Assembly: GCA_019649035.1 (NCBI GenBank)
Contig: BMAT01005369.1
Location: forward strand, 188,284 to 213,347
From: Elysia marginata
Lineage: Eukaryota; Mollusca; Gastropoda; Plakobranchidae
DNA length: 25,064 nucleotides
Direction: 5' to 3'
Of this stretch, positions 1 to 12,649 are shown one piece after another (position 1 is the stretch's first letter; every line of letters starts with the position of its first letter). A model generated the notes under the pieces. It had not been told where the DNA came from. It searched no databases and worked only from the letters and a program-made list of their open reading frames with translations. Both the position numbers and the translations under genes were made by a program.

Positions 1-310
1 CTATTTGAATCACATCACGAAACAAACAAGAAGAGAAAATCAGATCAAAGTAAGGAATTCAATGGGCCAGAACTTAAAGCCATTTTCACCCTGTCAGCTT
101 TCCGCTCATTTCCAAAAGATCGTACATTATAAACGTTTAAACATATGGACAGAAAGCTATCCTATACTGGTACATTGTTATTTAGTGGAATTTTCCATCC
201 AAGTGTACTTATAACTTTGATATCAGTTTTAAGTTTAGGCACATTCATTTACTTTGGACTTATTTACAGGACGACGGCTTCATAGGTTTAAATCCAAGAT
301 CGCTATATTT
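1..310. other. AT-rich DNA, no gene seen
   Basis: Non-coding AT-rich sequence leading into the ATC microsatellite. The short open frame at 5-214 has no recognisable motif and its composition does not differ from its surroundings, so I do not call it a gene. Confidence 0.6.

Positions 311-380
<70 letters not shown>
311..380. repeat. (ATC)n microsatellite
   Basis: About 23 uninterrupted ATC units, followed to about 420 by a decayed tail of ATC/CTC/TTC triplets. The open frame across it (254-463) encodes a run of isoleucine and is only the repeat read as codons. Confidence 0.97.
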
Positions 381-419
381 ACATCATCTTCATCGATAGC
401 ATCATCACCTCCTCATCTT

Positions 420-2420
420 CACTGCTGTTACCATTTGAATGTAATGTGACTGTAAGGTATTAATTAATGAGTTTATATAGCGCAAAATTCATTTGGTGCG
501 CTAGAGCGCTTCATAGTAGTAGCATAAAAATACTCACACAGAAAAGTGACCAAATAAAACGTTGGCATTGCACCAGGAGTGGAAAAAACCTGTTATTGAC
601 CAATTAAAATAAATGTGTTTTTTGGTTTGCTTTGAAGTTTTCAGTCATGTGAGTTTTTTTTAAAGAGCTTAGGCTATTCGGCAAATTGGGACCGCCCACA
701 CAGAAAGAGCTGTCACAAATATGAAGTCTTTCAAGACTATTTTACTCAAAATCACAGTACCATCTTTAAATACAAAGTTGAATGTCAATACACTGTTAAC
801 CGAATAATTTTTGATTGAGTTTTAACAAAGTTATCATCGTAAGAAAACAAAATTTTGAGTTGTATTCCTCCCCTTTTTTTCTAATGCTGTCCTACTTTTT
901 CTTTTTTACTGTTACGAGAAAAGGGATTTTTTCTTTTTTTTTTCTTTATTTAAAAACAAGATTCAGGTTAGGCCAAAAAGGACACCAGGCCTAAAAAACT
1001 GTCTATCTCGCAAACACCAAGAAAGGAGTCCTTGGACTAACCCTTTTTTTTCTCGCTAAGATTAGCAAACAGAAAGAAATGTCAGATGATTATTCCAGGG
1101 CAGTCCCAGAAATAAGAAAACCCCTGGTCAATAATGGTCTACACGTTGGAGGTTTGAAGTGGTCGCTAGTGATCAAAGGGGAGTAACTGTAAGAGCGATT
1201 GAGTTCCCGCCCTACTGAGATCCCTGTCTGGAGTGGGGCTTGTCTCCCCTGCATGGGCTGCGCGAGGCGCTCAATACTGCAGAAACGGAATCAGAGAAGT
1301 CTTTCATTTCACAAGGAAACCTTTAAACAGCCGGTCACACGTGCAAAAGAATTTCGTGTTCGTTCTTAACACTGAAAAAATATATTATGGTTTCTAGCTT
1401 AAATTTAACCTTCAAGTAAAGTGCGCAGTTGTAAAACGGGAAAAAAGTTTCAAAAAGCAATGAAATCAAGGAAACAATTTCACGTCTATTGCTCTGCTCT
1501 TCTCTAAAATTTAGTAATTTTTAGGTTTTAGGATTAAGAACCCCTAACCTCTTCGAAATCTTCTTCCCATTCTCCTCTTTCTTCCTTTTTGTCACAAATT
1601 TCTCGCCCGTTCCTTGTCTCTCTGTCTCTCTTTCCTTCTCTATCTTCTTTGTATTCTCTTAACTCATTAATTCTTTGCAGCTTTGGGGTAGAGAACACAG
1701 TGAAAAAGTTTTGTCCGCTGACGCGTTATAAGCACGTTATGTTGGTATACATTTACCCTTAACTAGGGTAGTACAGCCATTGCTGTTCTTATCCAGACAC
1801 AGCGTCCTCTAACGTTGAGGGTATACAGCCAAAATGCAATTTAAATTTGCTCCAAACTGTACACAAATGATAATGCCTTTATTAAGACTTCTTGTAAAGC
1901 TCATGCATACATGAGGGTTTTTTTTTTCTGTTTGTCATGTTCTAAAAGATTTGCATAATACGCTTGCATATTTTTCGCTAACTTTTTCTGAACAAGCTGA
2001 ACGTTTTTGCCTTTATGCAAAGTGTCGCATTATAAAGATATTGAAATTTTATAGTAATATTTTTTTACTATTTCTTAAAAAACTATAACTTTGCATTTAT
2101 CATTATGATTTTGCCCCGTGGTTTTGCTCAATGTATCAGACATGGTGCGTTTTTCTAAACAGCAATTTTTATGCATCAGCCATAAAATAAGTTTTCTGTT
2201 GCTTTTCTATGTCTTGATAGTGAAGAGATATTTTAGAGTATAATATTGGGAAATATCCGCTGTGCATCTGCTTAGTTTCTTTATGAAAGAGGGTAGTCCC
2301 GACCCCATCTTTAGAATTTACTTTCCGGCAATCAGCATATCTTCAATACTTTGGTGCAGGATTTAGGCTTGTCTGTAGCGCGAGTCTAAAGCATGAATGT
2401 TAGGGACTTTTTGTGTGTTT
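420..2420. other. Gene-free stretch with a pyrimidine-rich tract and one GC-rich patch
   Basis: No open frame with recognisable protein similarity on either strand. Visible structure is limited to a C/T-rich tract at about 1555-1665, T-homopolymers near 880-950 and 1918-1928, a small hairpin (7-bp arms at 2051-2057 and 2065-2071), and an unusually GC-rich patch at about 1195-1275 (38 of 60 bases G/C in 1201-1260). Confidence 0.6.
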
Positions 2421-2424
2421 GTTT

Positions 2425-2505
2425 ATTTTATTAGTTTTGAGTCTGCAAGATTTGAACCTACACCTTTAAGTCCCAAAGCTTCCAATGTGCTCTTTTATAT
2501 TTCTA
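2425..2505 (-). repeat. Possible tRNA-like SINE fragment (weak)
   Basis: Read on the minus strand, 2459-2449 is AGGTTCAAATC, close to the RNA polymerase III B-box consensus GGTTCRANTCC, and short flanking arms could form a T-stem. A convincing A box is not visible about 40 nt upstream. This may be a decayed tRNA-derived retroposon or a chance match. Confidence 0.25.
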
Positions 2506-2509
2506 GATA

Positions 2510-5500
2510 CCCATCGGAACTAATATATAAGATTTGGATTCAAAATATCAAAACCTTGTTCCCCACAACTCAGTATCCGAATTAAAAATTTTAGTTGCTT
2601 TGTTATGCTGGTTTGATCCTCAAGATTAGACCTAGATTTGGATAGGAAAAGTCAAACCACTGTTTGCTGCTAATTGTACTTCCAATTTATTAAGTTTCTT
2701 TTTCTTAAGCATTGTTTAACCTATCGTCTTTTCCCTACTCATATTTAAATTTTCTGTCCTCAATTATCTTGAGAATAATTATATATTTGATATTTTATTG
2801 TGCCCATGAATATTTCCTGCAATATGAACTTGAGTCATTTGTAAGCGAGCAATTTAGATTAAAAATGTGTCTTTATCTAATTATATCTTTTAAATAAAAT
2901 AAATAAATTAAAATAATACCACAGTTAGATTGATAGAAAAGAGTATTTGGTTTTCTCTAACCTTGGTTTTTTTTTAATGTGTTTAAAGTTTCATTGATCG
3001 TTGTCAGTGAAATTATATCAATATGCAAGTCTTAGACAAAACTGGCGTCTAATAGATTTTGGCAATGGAAAATCCTGACATGCAAGAGACAAACGCACAT
3101 AATGCCATTCTTGTCAGCCATTTGTATTGTTTTGTCAGTGATTTAACCAGGCCCTAGAAGAGCGTTTTAGGAAATATCTGTATTAAGATAAATAAAAAAT
3201 CAACCTGAAAGCAATGCTTCAAGACATACATATTGAGGTCATGAAATCGAAGCTTTGTATTCCAGTATTTTATAAGAAGATCTTCTATTCATTGGAATAA
3301 TCACAGGGAAAATGGTCGTATATTGCTAAAGTGCGAGAAAAAGTTTTGTCAAAAAACATTTTTACTTTTGTTTCAGCAGATCAACACTAATTGCAAGAAA
3401 GCTGTGGGACGAAAAGGGCTAAATTGAAAGTTTAGTTCATAGACCAGGTCTTGCCTGACTGCGACACACGGAGGCACATTATTTTATGTCTGGTGGCGAT
3501 TATCCGGCGATAACATGTAAAGAGGGCATCCAGTCAGCGTGCCAGACATGTCTCGTTCTTAGTTTGTCACGTAGAAGAAAACCTTGTAAGCGGACATGAC
3601 CCTGGGCGAATGCATTGCAAGAGATGTGCTGATGTGGAAAGTCTTTTCCAGGCGTCCTCAGGATATGGCTTTAACATCCACACAGGAAATAGAATATTTC
3701 AATTTTTGTTTCCTCTGATAACGAGATAAATGCGACCTTAGCTTAAGGGCTGATTTTTTCAAGTTATCTATTTTACTATTTCCTCTTCGTTTTATCAAAC
3801 CTGAGTGTATTTATTTTTTTTCTCACAGCGAAAATGTTCGAGGAGTACATTTTGATGTTTTTAAAGACAGATGAAAAATCCAATAGGTAAATATATAAAA
3901 GGTGCTTTATTATTCAGATGAGCAAACAAACCAAGGAAGTTTAATCTTTTGAAAAATGTTTCAAACTTTGAGAGGCAAATTTTCCGATTCCTGCTGGTTT
4001 AGCTTTTATAAAACGTAACACGATCAGTTCATATAAATTTTAAGGAAGTCGAGATGCAAAGAAAATTGAAATGGCCTTGGGGTTAAGAAAATGTTGGTAG
4101 TTGCATTCAATGGGCAAATATTCCACTAAATGAAAACAAAATGCAACCTTTTTTTTCACTGCAATAAAGTCTACATTTCGAAATCTTGTCGAAGCAAAAC
4201 TGTTGCCCTTAAATGGCTTAATTAGTTCCATCAATGAAAAACCTGTTTTTCCTCTTGGAAAATATGTTTGGTTCCATAATATTTCGTACATACCCCAGAG
4301 TAGCTATTAATCTATGATAATTTTTTGAAATAAACCTTTTAACAGACCGTTTCAATTCACATTGCTCTTTTTGATGCTTGTCTTTTATGGCAAGTTAATG
4401 TCTTAAAAATTAGCAGTTTCCAGGTTTAGATTCGTATAACCTAGCCACATGAAACTTTCTGTTAAAATAAGGTTTTAAATGATTGCTATACGCCAGACAA
4501 AGTTGTTAAAGTTTTAACTTAACAGAAGACTAAAAAAACTGAATAGATTTAACAAATACGGCAAATGAGTGCTTTCTATTTGTCTAAAAAATCTTGATAA
4601 AATCACAAATATATGCCTAAAACATTTTTAGTTATTCATCGATAAAACAGAGTAGATTTAAACACACTTGAATAAAGGATCAGTTTAGAAAAAAAGGTAA
4701 CTGAACAAACACTAGACATTTGTCGTGTGGCATTGCCTTCCAGCAGATTTTTACGTTTTTGTCTTGTCTGTTTTTGTTGCGAAAGGTATGTGTTCGTACA
4801 TGTATGATTGGCACCATTTAATTGTATACCGTGTTTAAACAATATGGTGTTTATATTAGGATATATGATGTTTATTTTAACAGTAAATAATTTGTATCAT
4901 TTTAATATTTTTGGGGTATTGAACCTAATGCGTTTCTTTTCTTGTTTTTTTTTCATTCAAATTCAATGAAATTTGGAAAATTGATACATTTTTCTTTCAT
5001 TTTTTCCCTTCACTATCTAAAAAATATAAAATATACATAACTGAATATATCAGTCGGACAGCAGAAGCAATAACTTAGATGTTGGTTAAAGTATGAGATA
5101 ATAAAGATAGTTATGTTAAGAGAGAAAGTAAATTCATACCAAATGTTTGATCAACTACGGCATAGGCATCAACATAGTGACTACTCTGTGCTAAGATAAT
5201 TGAGGTGTTAGTGATTCGCAGCATGTTTAAAGAATCGGTGAAGGAAACTGGGGTAAGAGCGGTTACACTGATCTAGCTAAGCTGCGTTATGAATGCTTCT
5301 GTAAAATAACCATCGGGTAGGAAAAAGAAGATTTTATGTGTATTTTGTGTGCATAACTAATGGCAAAAACAATGCTAGTGACAATTTCCAGTTTAAATTA
5401 GGAGCAATGGCACAGTAATAATTTAACAATTTCAAACTAAACTAACTGCCACCTGAAATCACCGGGCGTACTCATGTAGTAAAATTCTAGTAAATAGGAA

Positions 5501-6950
5501 AAAAATTGTTAACAGATCTGTACCTAGATTTTAGGTATAGGCTCAGTTAAGATGACAGCTGTAGTTTTAAGTGTTTGGAATAAGTCATTATCTTGACTAA
5601 AATTAGAAGTCCAAGTTGTAAAGTCCTATGACTCTTCATATACAAGCAACAAAATACGTCTGTATCTAGGCAAATTATGTAGTCAATACTTAGTAGATCA
5701 ATAGAGTTGGAGCGAAAGACATGTGGCTTATTCTTTGAGACTGCACAAAAGAAAGTAGATCACGTACACCGCAGAACGAAATCCAACACAGCATAACTAC
5801 ATCCCACTAACCCACTACTGGAGAAAATGTGACGTAACTCCTAACAGCAACTGCTTATTATGTAAATCCCGAGACAACATCGAGGTTTTTTGTTGTCTTT
5901 TTTGTTTTTTTGCAGAATGTCTCGCTGTATAACGAATGTGTGCTGAAAACGGAAATCATGATGTGCAACCTATATAGGTGGAAAATGTACAATCATCCTC
6001 ATCCTCTATAAATTTTGGTTAAGGCAGCCCGACATTTCGAAAGATGATAACAACTTGGTCAATCACACTTTACTAGTTGGTAAAATGTGCGTTTCAAAAT
6101 GCAGATAATTATAGAAAACCCACTCACCTCATCAGCCTAGTTCAAACACAATGTGAGATTAGGAACTTGATTTTTTTCACAAACTGATACTCTCCTAATT
6201 TTGAGTATATTTGTATCTTATTTCTTTTTCCTTATAAGGTTAAGTCTATTTCATACATAGTTCTAATGTGTATCTCTTAAGCACTAGAGTTAAAATAACA
6301 ATATGTGATAATCATCAACCCATTATGTTTCGATAAAAAAGATTGCAGTCTCTTTACAAATAGACCTAGCATAGACTAATACTTTAATAGCTCCTACTCA
6401 AATCTTTGCACTTGCAATTCCCTAAACCTCTTTCCTACTCTGGCACCTCCCATAGTCCTCAATCATCACATTTTCGTGACCTGTATGCGTCACAATCTTT
6501 TTCTTTTACTCATTTTATTGCTTCTACACTATTCATAAGCTTCAAACGAAATGCTAAAAGCTAAAAAATCCGTCTCTTTACTAGGCGGCCAAGCCTGAAT
6601 TACGTACCTGAGAAAATAGGTAGGAAGACTTGACGAGTTTCCTCCGGAAAGGGCTGGGGTAAAAGGGAGGAGAGAAGACGTTCTAAACAAGGTAAATAGT
6701 AAAAAAAACCGTAACTCTTTTATATTAAGTGGTTAATGCTTTTCCTGACAAAGAGGCACAATAAATTTGGCCACAACTCGGTCGCTATACAAATTGCTGA
6801 GACAAAACAGAAAAAAAGCACAACACAAGTAAACATGTGTATCTTACTGTACTCGACTTATCTCTAAAATATTGAGGTGAAGAAGTAGAACACAGAAAAT
6901 GGGGTCATTACTTTAAATATAATTCAGGGCTTCACAAAACCTAAAAACTG
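2510..6950. other. Gene-free AT-rich stretch
   Basis: I see no gene here. Open frames are short (83 codons at most, 4040-4291 minus) and none shows a domain I recognise. The block at about 3420-3680 is somewhat richer in GC and CpG and could be an old retroposon, but I cannot assign it. TATA- and AATAAA-like strings are frequent, as expected from base composition, and are not called. Confidence 0.55.
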
Positions 6951-6959
6951 AACCTCGAT

Positions 6960-8010
6960 TTAGATAAAGAAGAAAAAAAAAAGAGGGAAGGGTGTCTGAA
7001 TTCGGACAAATATTGCCAGGTAAGAAAAAAGTGAAAGCTGAGAGGTTGGTGGACACGAAAAGCAAGAAAAGGGGGTGTGGAGCGGCAAAAATCTGGCCAT
7101 ACTAATAGTAGAGAGGGAAATAATGCAACTATAATTTAAGAATAGATTTTAATAAAGGAATAAAAGAGCGGGAGATCAAGGTATCAAATTTATCTTGCAT
7201 TGACTGAGAGAATTGTAGATTGAAGAAAGAATAAAATCTAGAAGAATCGTGGTAAATAAATAGACAGGTAGATAGAAGAATATCTATATAGATACATAGA
7301 AAGACATTACTATAGACAGCTAGATAGATAGGCAAAGAGAAAGATATTATTAATTTATGCATTAGCGTGTATAAATATCAAGATCAGAAAGCAAGGTAAT
7401 CCCATATAGATAGAAAGATAGATAATAAAAAATATAGATAGTGATAGAGACAGAAAGGAGCAGGAAAAGCAAAACAATCATTAGCTATAAGAAGAATAAA
7501 TTGAAATTGAAAAGGCGGAAAACAGATCAGGAAAATGACATGAACTTAGTATTGTATGGAAAAGATATTCCTTTATATACACTAAATTGTTTGTATTTTT
7601 ATTACGATAGTGGTGGGCTAGAGATAGGAAGGGGTAAAACGCGATGAAATAGAAAAAGGGTGAACAAAATAGAGCAGAGACTGAGAGGGAGTAAGGTGAC
7701 ATAGAAGGAGAGAAAGAGACAGAAAGAGAAAAACGAGGGGAGGGTTTTTGGGATTAGAATAAGACTTGTAACATCCTGAAAAAACCCACTAAGAATAGAG
7801 ATAGTGATGGGTAAAAACGGTCTTGTTTGAAAATATTTGAATTTAGAATTATCAAAGTGAAATGCAGAATACTTAAAAACTCCACAAAAGTAAAGAACGT
7901 TCGAAGAGAGGTCATTGGACACTTTATATTGACTGCATTATCTCCTATAGAGAGTTTGACAGAGGGGAATTTCGGGCATAGGAAGAGGGACAGATGAAAA
8001 GGAGAGAAGT
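6960..8010 (+). repeat. Purine-rich, strand-asymmetric low-complexity region
   Basis: For about 1 kb the plus strand is strongly enriched in A and G, as runs of GAAGAA, AGAGGGA and AAAGAGA (clearest at 6965-7110 and 7610-7745). The overlapping minus-strand open frames at 7602-7922 and 7754-8044 come from this skew: they read as Ser/Phe/Leu-rich low-complexity peptides and are not called as genes. Confidence 0.6.
7255..7450. repeat. Degenerate GATA/TAGA tetranucleotide repeats
   Basis: Interrupted clusters of GATAGATA and TAGATAGA, best seen at 7259-7275, 7318-7332 and 7407-7425, embedded in the purine-rich region. The units are imperfect, so this is an old decayed microsatellite. Confidence 0.75.
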
Positions 8011-8049
8011 AAGGGGCTGTGAGTAATGTTTTTTTCAGACACATCTAGA

Positions 8050-10390
8050 TCAACGACAGAAGTACTCAAATCTCATGCGTAGAGCACAATAGGAGAGAAG
8101 CAAACCTTATTGAGGTTGTGTCACAAACCCTCAGAAAATATTGGGATATTAATCATAGTTCATTTGGGAGGCCGGAAATCAGGTTTTTCAGCTAATATTT
8201 ATAATGCCAACAATGCTGAGTTAGGCCATTTTGATATATCATACTAGAGGAAAACTGTAAGACTGTAACATGGATCTTGTTTTCCCTTTACAATTACTAT
8301 GTAAAATTCATTCAGGCGCTAGTCTGTTAAGCTAAAGTAGCATTGAGGTTAAATTGTTTTTATCTAAATTCGTCAAATCCCGCCTTTTGATTTTTTCTTC
8401 ACGTATAAAAACAATTTGTACATTGTCTTTCTCATTGATTTATTAACATGTGCAAATTGTCCAATACGTAGAGACTGCATGTTCACACAGTATCACCGTA
8501 TTCAAAATTGTATTCGTTTTTAAATTCTTGTAATCAAAATCTTTACAGGTGTTGATAACTCAAACAGGCTTATTATAGGGAAACCAACCACCTATCTCGT
8601 TTTATTCTTCTACAGAGCATAGAAAATGTTAGTTTTCAAAAAGTGTAGCATTGCAGATCGACTACAAAGCTGTATAAGCTATTTTGATTTGACATTTCTA
8701 TTTTTGATAAGCTATATTTGTTTTTAAACGAACAAACAAGCAAAATATTCACATTTAAAGCGATTTATTACAAGACCTGCTGAATTTTTTCCGTTTTAAA
8801 AACAAACTATTTAAGATAAGCCCAGGATGATTTTTGTGCAAAGCACTTTTTAGCCAGATTTAGCACTCTTGCCATGCAGAAAAATACTCCTATTCTAATT
8901 AGAATTTTGCACATAGTCATTTTGCAAGCGACAGACTTCCTATTTTAACATAAACAAAAAAGATCTGATGTGACTTTTTCAAAGGTGTAAAAAGAAATCA
9001 ATACAATTCTTTCTCAGAAAAGTATACAGAGCTATAAGGACTCTGAGAATCGACTGATTTCTAAGTTTATAAGATAGCGTTTTGTTCATAGCCATTGCAA
9101 TTTATCAGTTCTCTGCATAAGAAAAGAAAAAAGTTGATCAAAGTATATATTTTCAAAAGTAAGACGTGTTTTTTGAAATAGTTCGGTTGAAGATCATGCC
9201 AGACGATAATAGTGATAAATTATGTGATTGATTCGTAAGAAACGAACAGAAATTTCTTTTTATATGATGCTATAAAAAGAATTCCAATTAAGTAACCATC
9301 GACGTACGGAACAACCACAAAAATATCGGTTAATATCGAACTTAAATTTGTAAGCAGTCCTGCGATTTGAAAAATAAAACAACAGAAAACAAACAAACAA
9401 AAAAAACTGTAAAACATCTGATAGTAATAAATTTTAGTTTAAATTTATCATCTTATGATTAGTTAGCTGTAAATTCTTTTCTTAAAGTTGCTGCCTCAAT
9501 TGAATTGTTATAGAGAATTACACTTTTCTCAATCCTGTTTCTTCTAGACTTGTCAGTGAAGTGTGAATTTAGATTTATATAGCAAATCAAACCGTGAAAC
9601 ACCTAATCAGGGTACAATTATTTTTACATTAAAAACCGCCTGATAAAAATCAGAATAAATACGTTAAAAAGCAAACAAAAAGCGAAACTGATGTGGTAAT
9701 TCTTAGGTAAAGGGAAGTAATCTTAGGTGTTTCTTTGAAATAAGATAACTACTCTTTTCTCCCTTAGCAACCCATTTGGAAGACTATAAAATAAAAACAA
9801 ATTATATCAAACTAAAAATAGAAAATGTTTGCCTTGATTCAATAATTTCTGAAAAAAAAAATTATGTTAAAAGGAGCTCAGGAAGAGTGAATAAGAAACT
9901 GTCTTGACTTCGTAAGTTGCATTGGGCAGTGCAAAAAAAAACAACAACAAACGGCAACTCATCTTACAGAATCAAAAAAAATTATGATATTCGTGCACAT
10001 AACATATACCCGAACATCGCTTTGCGGAGATATTGGAGATACGAAGAATTACAGCAAAACAAACAACAAAAAAGAAAGGAAATAAATGGAAATAGTATTA
10101 TTGTTGTGAACCTTCGGCACACACAACCGCATCTCCTGGTCTCCTCCCATAATCTTTTAACACCTCCATCTCAACAAGAAATTTGCGTCATCTTCGATAG
10201 CACGTTTAAAATGTTTGAAATATCGTATTTCAGAACTGTTTTAAAAATACACTTTTACAAGAAAAGTTATACTTTTTATAATTACTGGTATGAAAGAAGA
10301 CATAATGCCTCATAGCGATAATGTACGTTTTAAACATGCCAAATCATTAAACTAAAAACAAATGAATTATGGACCATTTAATTCTCAGAT
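8050..10390. other. Gene-free stretch
   Basis: AT-rich DNA without recognisable coding, RNA or transposon signal. The longest open frame in the window (9917-10315, plus, 132 codons) lies here. It has no identifiable domain, signal peptide or splice context, and its Asn/Lys/Tyr/Ile-rich composition is what translated AT-rich DNA looks like. I regard it as non-coding, though I cannot exclude it. Confidence 0.5.
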
Positions 10391-10392
10391 TA

Positions 10393-10436
10393 NNNNNNNN
10401 NNNNNNNNNNNNNNNNNNNNNNNNNNNNNNNNNNNN
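10393..10436. other. Assembly gap (run of N)
   Basis: Forty-four undetermined bases directly abutting a CT microsatellite. The gap probably marks a repeat that did not assemble, so its true length is unknown. Confidence 0.99.

Positions 10437-10476
<40 letters not shown>
10437..10476. repeat. (CT)n microsatellite next to the gap
   Basis: Sixteen CT units at 10437-10468 followed by a T-run. It is probably the visible end of a longer array hidden in the adjacent gap. Confidence 0.95.
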
Positions 10477-10627
10477 CTGTTACTCAAGCAATGTCTTCCA
10501 TCTTTCTTTCTTTTAATGTTTGCAGCTTTCTCTGTTTACATGTACGTGTGTCTGTATGTATGTCTTCCCTTCTTCCTTATTTCCTTCTCTTTAGTTAATT
10601 AAGAGCTTTTCTATCCCCTCCCTTTTC

Positions 10628-10672
10628 TCTTCTTCTTCTTCTTCTTCTTCTTCTTCTTCTTCTTCTTCTTTT
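10628..10672. repeat. (CTT)n microsatellite
   Basis: About 14 CTT units, followed to 10696 by imperfect CTT/CCT triplets. The whole interval 10480-10700 is pyrimidine-rich on the plus strand. Confidence 0.95.
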
Positions 10673-10699
10673 TTCCTTCTTCTTCCTCTTCTTCTTGTT

Positions 10700-11495
10700 C
10701 TCAAATCTCCTTATCTTACGCTATGTTGTTCTTTTTAGTTTGATTTATTTCCTCCATGAGTATTGCGAGTTGATGTAAATTAGATATATCTTACCAATCT
10801 GCATGATTTTGTGAAAACAGATAGAGTTCCTAGTATAAGCTGTCTCTTATTTTACGACCTATTAAATGTAGGGGATCTACTTGTGAGTACCTTTTACGAC
10901 GAGTACCAGCTAAAAAACGTTCACTTAACTGCTGAATTTTCACAAAAAAATAAATATGGGTTCGATATTGTAAATAAAGAGGATGCTTTTTATGAGCTCT
11001 CATAAAAGGTCCATAACTTTGTCGCGCTGTTACTCGATTAGTCAGTGAGTTAAAAGTTCATGTTCTTGGTATGTCAAGTATATTGCGTGGGCACGCCTCA
11101 ATAAACTCCTCAAGTGAAATTGATTTCAATTAACAGTTTTAAATTGGCAGTAGTTGATGACATTTTTATAACTGTGACACTGAAAATGTAACGTTATCTA
11201 ACGGAGTTTTACCTAAAATGTGACATGAATTCAAAGCTTATATTTTATTACAGGTACTAATAGTTGGTAAAATCATGGAGAGTCCAGTCTACAGCCTTTT
11301 TGAAAATGGTTTATTTCCAGGATTTACGAGAGAAAAACATATAATATTATCAAGTTTATAATACACCTATTCCCAATGCCAAAATGACAGTCTTCTGCAT
11401 TCATCAATAACAGACCTTGAGTGTTCTAAATAAACGTTTAAAGCTTAAGCGTGGGGAGATAGGTTCTCTTAAAGAGTTGGTCCACAAGGCAAGTG
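10700..11495. other. Gene-free stretch upstream of the first Penelope-like relic
   Basis: No supported gene. The 64-codon open frame at 10811-11005 has no recognisable motif. The missing 5' part of the Penelope-like element could lie here in unrecognisable form. Confidence 0.5.
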
Positions 11496-11499
11496 AAGT

Positions 11500-12395
11500 C
11501 GAGCATGCCCTCCATTTCACCCACTTAAAAGAAACTGAGGCAATATCTTGATCTATATCCATAGAGAAAGAAATCACCCTCCGTCAATACCCCCCCCCCT
11601 TTACAATGAATAGAAAAACGCCTGGTTTACAATGTTCTTCTTCTAATGCAAACACCTTTGAAGAGGCGGCAATACCGCTTTACGAAGCACTAAAGTAAAC
11701 GGACACGTAAAGGTTTTGGCATATGTGTAGAAAAAAAAAGCCAACACAAAAACAGACAATGAGATTAAAGGAACGAAACATCAAATGAAACAACACAGGA
11801 AGCGAAGACGTAAACCAGGAGAAAAAGACCGATAAGTTGGTTCATCCCACCTTATAGTTAAAATATCTCTTCAAATAATTGTAAAAAAAAGTTTTGCGAT
11901 CTCCACAACTTCTGCTCAAAGCCAGCTATATGTGTACCCCTAACATAATCAAATCATCAGCCTTCAAAACAAACGTGTTCTTTACGAAACTTTAAAAAAG
12001 GACATTATAACCAGATTATACAGCTGCATGAACAAACCATCATCCCCTTTAATAGAAAATGCCTAGAATAAAGCCTGGTAAAAGTAGTATACCAGGCAAC
12101 AAGCATATATAGACAAACACCAACAAAGTAGACAATTACATAGATGTAACTAAAAATACAATCGAAACGCGATACAACCAACGTATGTCTAGATTTAGGA
12201 TATTCTACAGAAAGTCCTACACAACTCCCAGTGAGCACATTCAAGACATAAAAAACAACAAAGAAGTTTGGTAAATCAAAGGCATACTCAATAACAACAA
12301 CAAAAAATGCTCCTTGTGTCTATCAGAGAAATAGAAGCCTACTTTAAACAAAATAAGGGAAATCCTGTCCACGTGAATGCATAGGTACATTTTTA
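11500..12395 (+). mobile_element. Penelope-like retroelement relic A (end of reverse transcriptase plus GIY-YIG endonuclease)
   Basis: Translated fragments in changing frames follow, in order, the carboxy-terminal half of Penelope-like proteins as I know them. At 11554-11583 there is YIHRERNHPP, matching the conserved Y-x-H-...-NHPP of the region after the catalytic domain. At 11651-11694 there is a FEEAAIPLYEALK-like segment. At 12137-12271 an unbroken frame begins YIDVTKNTIETRYNQR and runs to a Trp, resembling the GIY-YIG nuclease core (Y-I-G-x-T, then R-Y-x-x-H/R). At 12308-12319 Cys-Ser-Leu-Cys precedes LSEK, the usual end motif, and a TLNKIREILST segment follows near 12347. Stops and frameshifts separate the pieces and the reverse transcriptase core is missing, so the copy is dead. 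A C10 homopolymer (11590-11599) may mark one frameshift. It has the same orientation as relic B at 15.0 kb, and the first peptide gene lies between them. Confidence 0.8.
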
Positions 12396-12399
12396 GGTT

Positions 12400-12536
12400 A
12401 CAAATGCAAAAAATGCGAACGCATTGAACGACGACGTAGACGAGCATGACTGGGAAACAGAAAGTAAACAATCGCCTGAAGAAATGCCTACGGCAAGAAA
12501 CAATGTGCCGTGACAAAACAAAGGTAGGACTAGGTT
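12400..12536. other. Short unassigned tail of the Penelope-like relic
   Basis: Probably the decayed terminus of the upstream element. No further motif is recognised before the tetranucleotide repeat starts. Confidence 0.4.
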
Positions 12537-12643
12537 GTTATGTATAGATAGATGTAGATAGATAGCTAGATAAATAGATGGATAGATTGATAAATAGAGG
12601 GGTAGATAAATAGAGAAATAGATAAATAAATAGACAGATATTT
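12537..12643. repeat. Degenerate (GATA/TAGA)n microsatellite
   Basis: Tandem TAGA units with substitutions such as TAAATAGA and TAGACAGA. It lies just past the Penelope-like relic; such elements often end next to short tandem repeats, but a link here is inference. Confidence 0.9.
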
Positions 12644-12649
12644 ACGTAA

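Noticed and set aside
254-463. Open frame encoding a long isoleucine run
   Set aside because: It is the ATC microsatellite read as codons.
4040-4291. 83-codon minus-strand open frame
   Set aside because: No family motif found. Length and composition fit chance in AT-rich DNA.
7602-8044. Two overlapping minus-strand open frames of 96-106 codons
   Set aside because: They arise from the purine-rich plus strand, whose complement reads as low-complexity Ser/Phe/Leu with few stops.
9917-10315. 132-codon plus-strand open frame, the longest in the window
   Set aside because: No domain, signal peptide or plausible splice context, and a composition expected from translated AT-rich DNA. It remains possible but unsupported.
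10393-10476. CRISPR-like or satellite array at the gap
   Set aside because: Only a simple dinucleotide repeat flanks the N run. No spaced direct repeats are seen anywhere in the window.
12005-12516. Minus-strand open frames of 79 and 91 codons with many Cys residues
   Set aside because: They are antisense to the Penelope-like relic, whose plus-strand translation carries the recognisable motifs.
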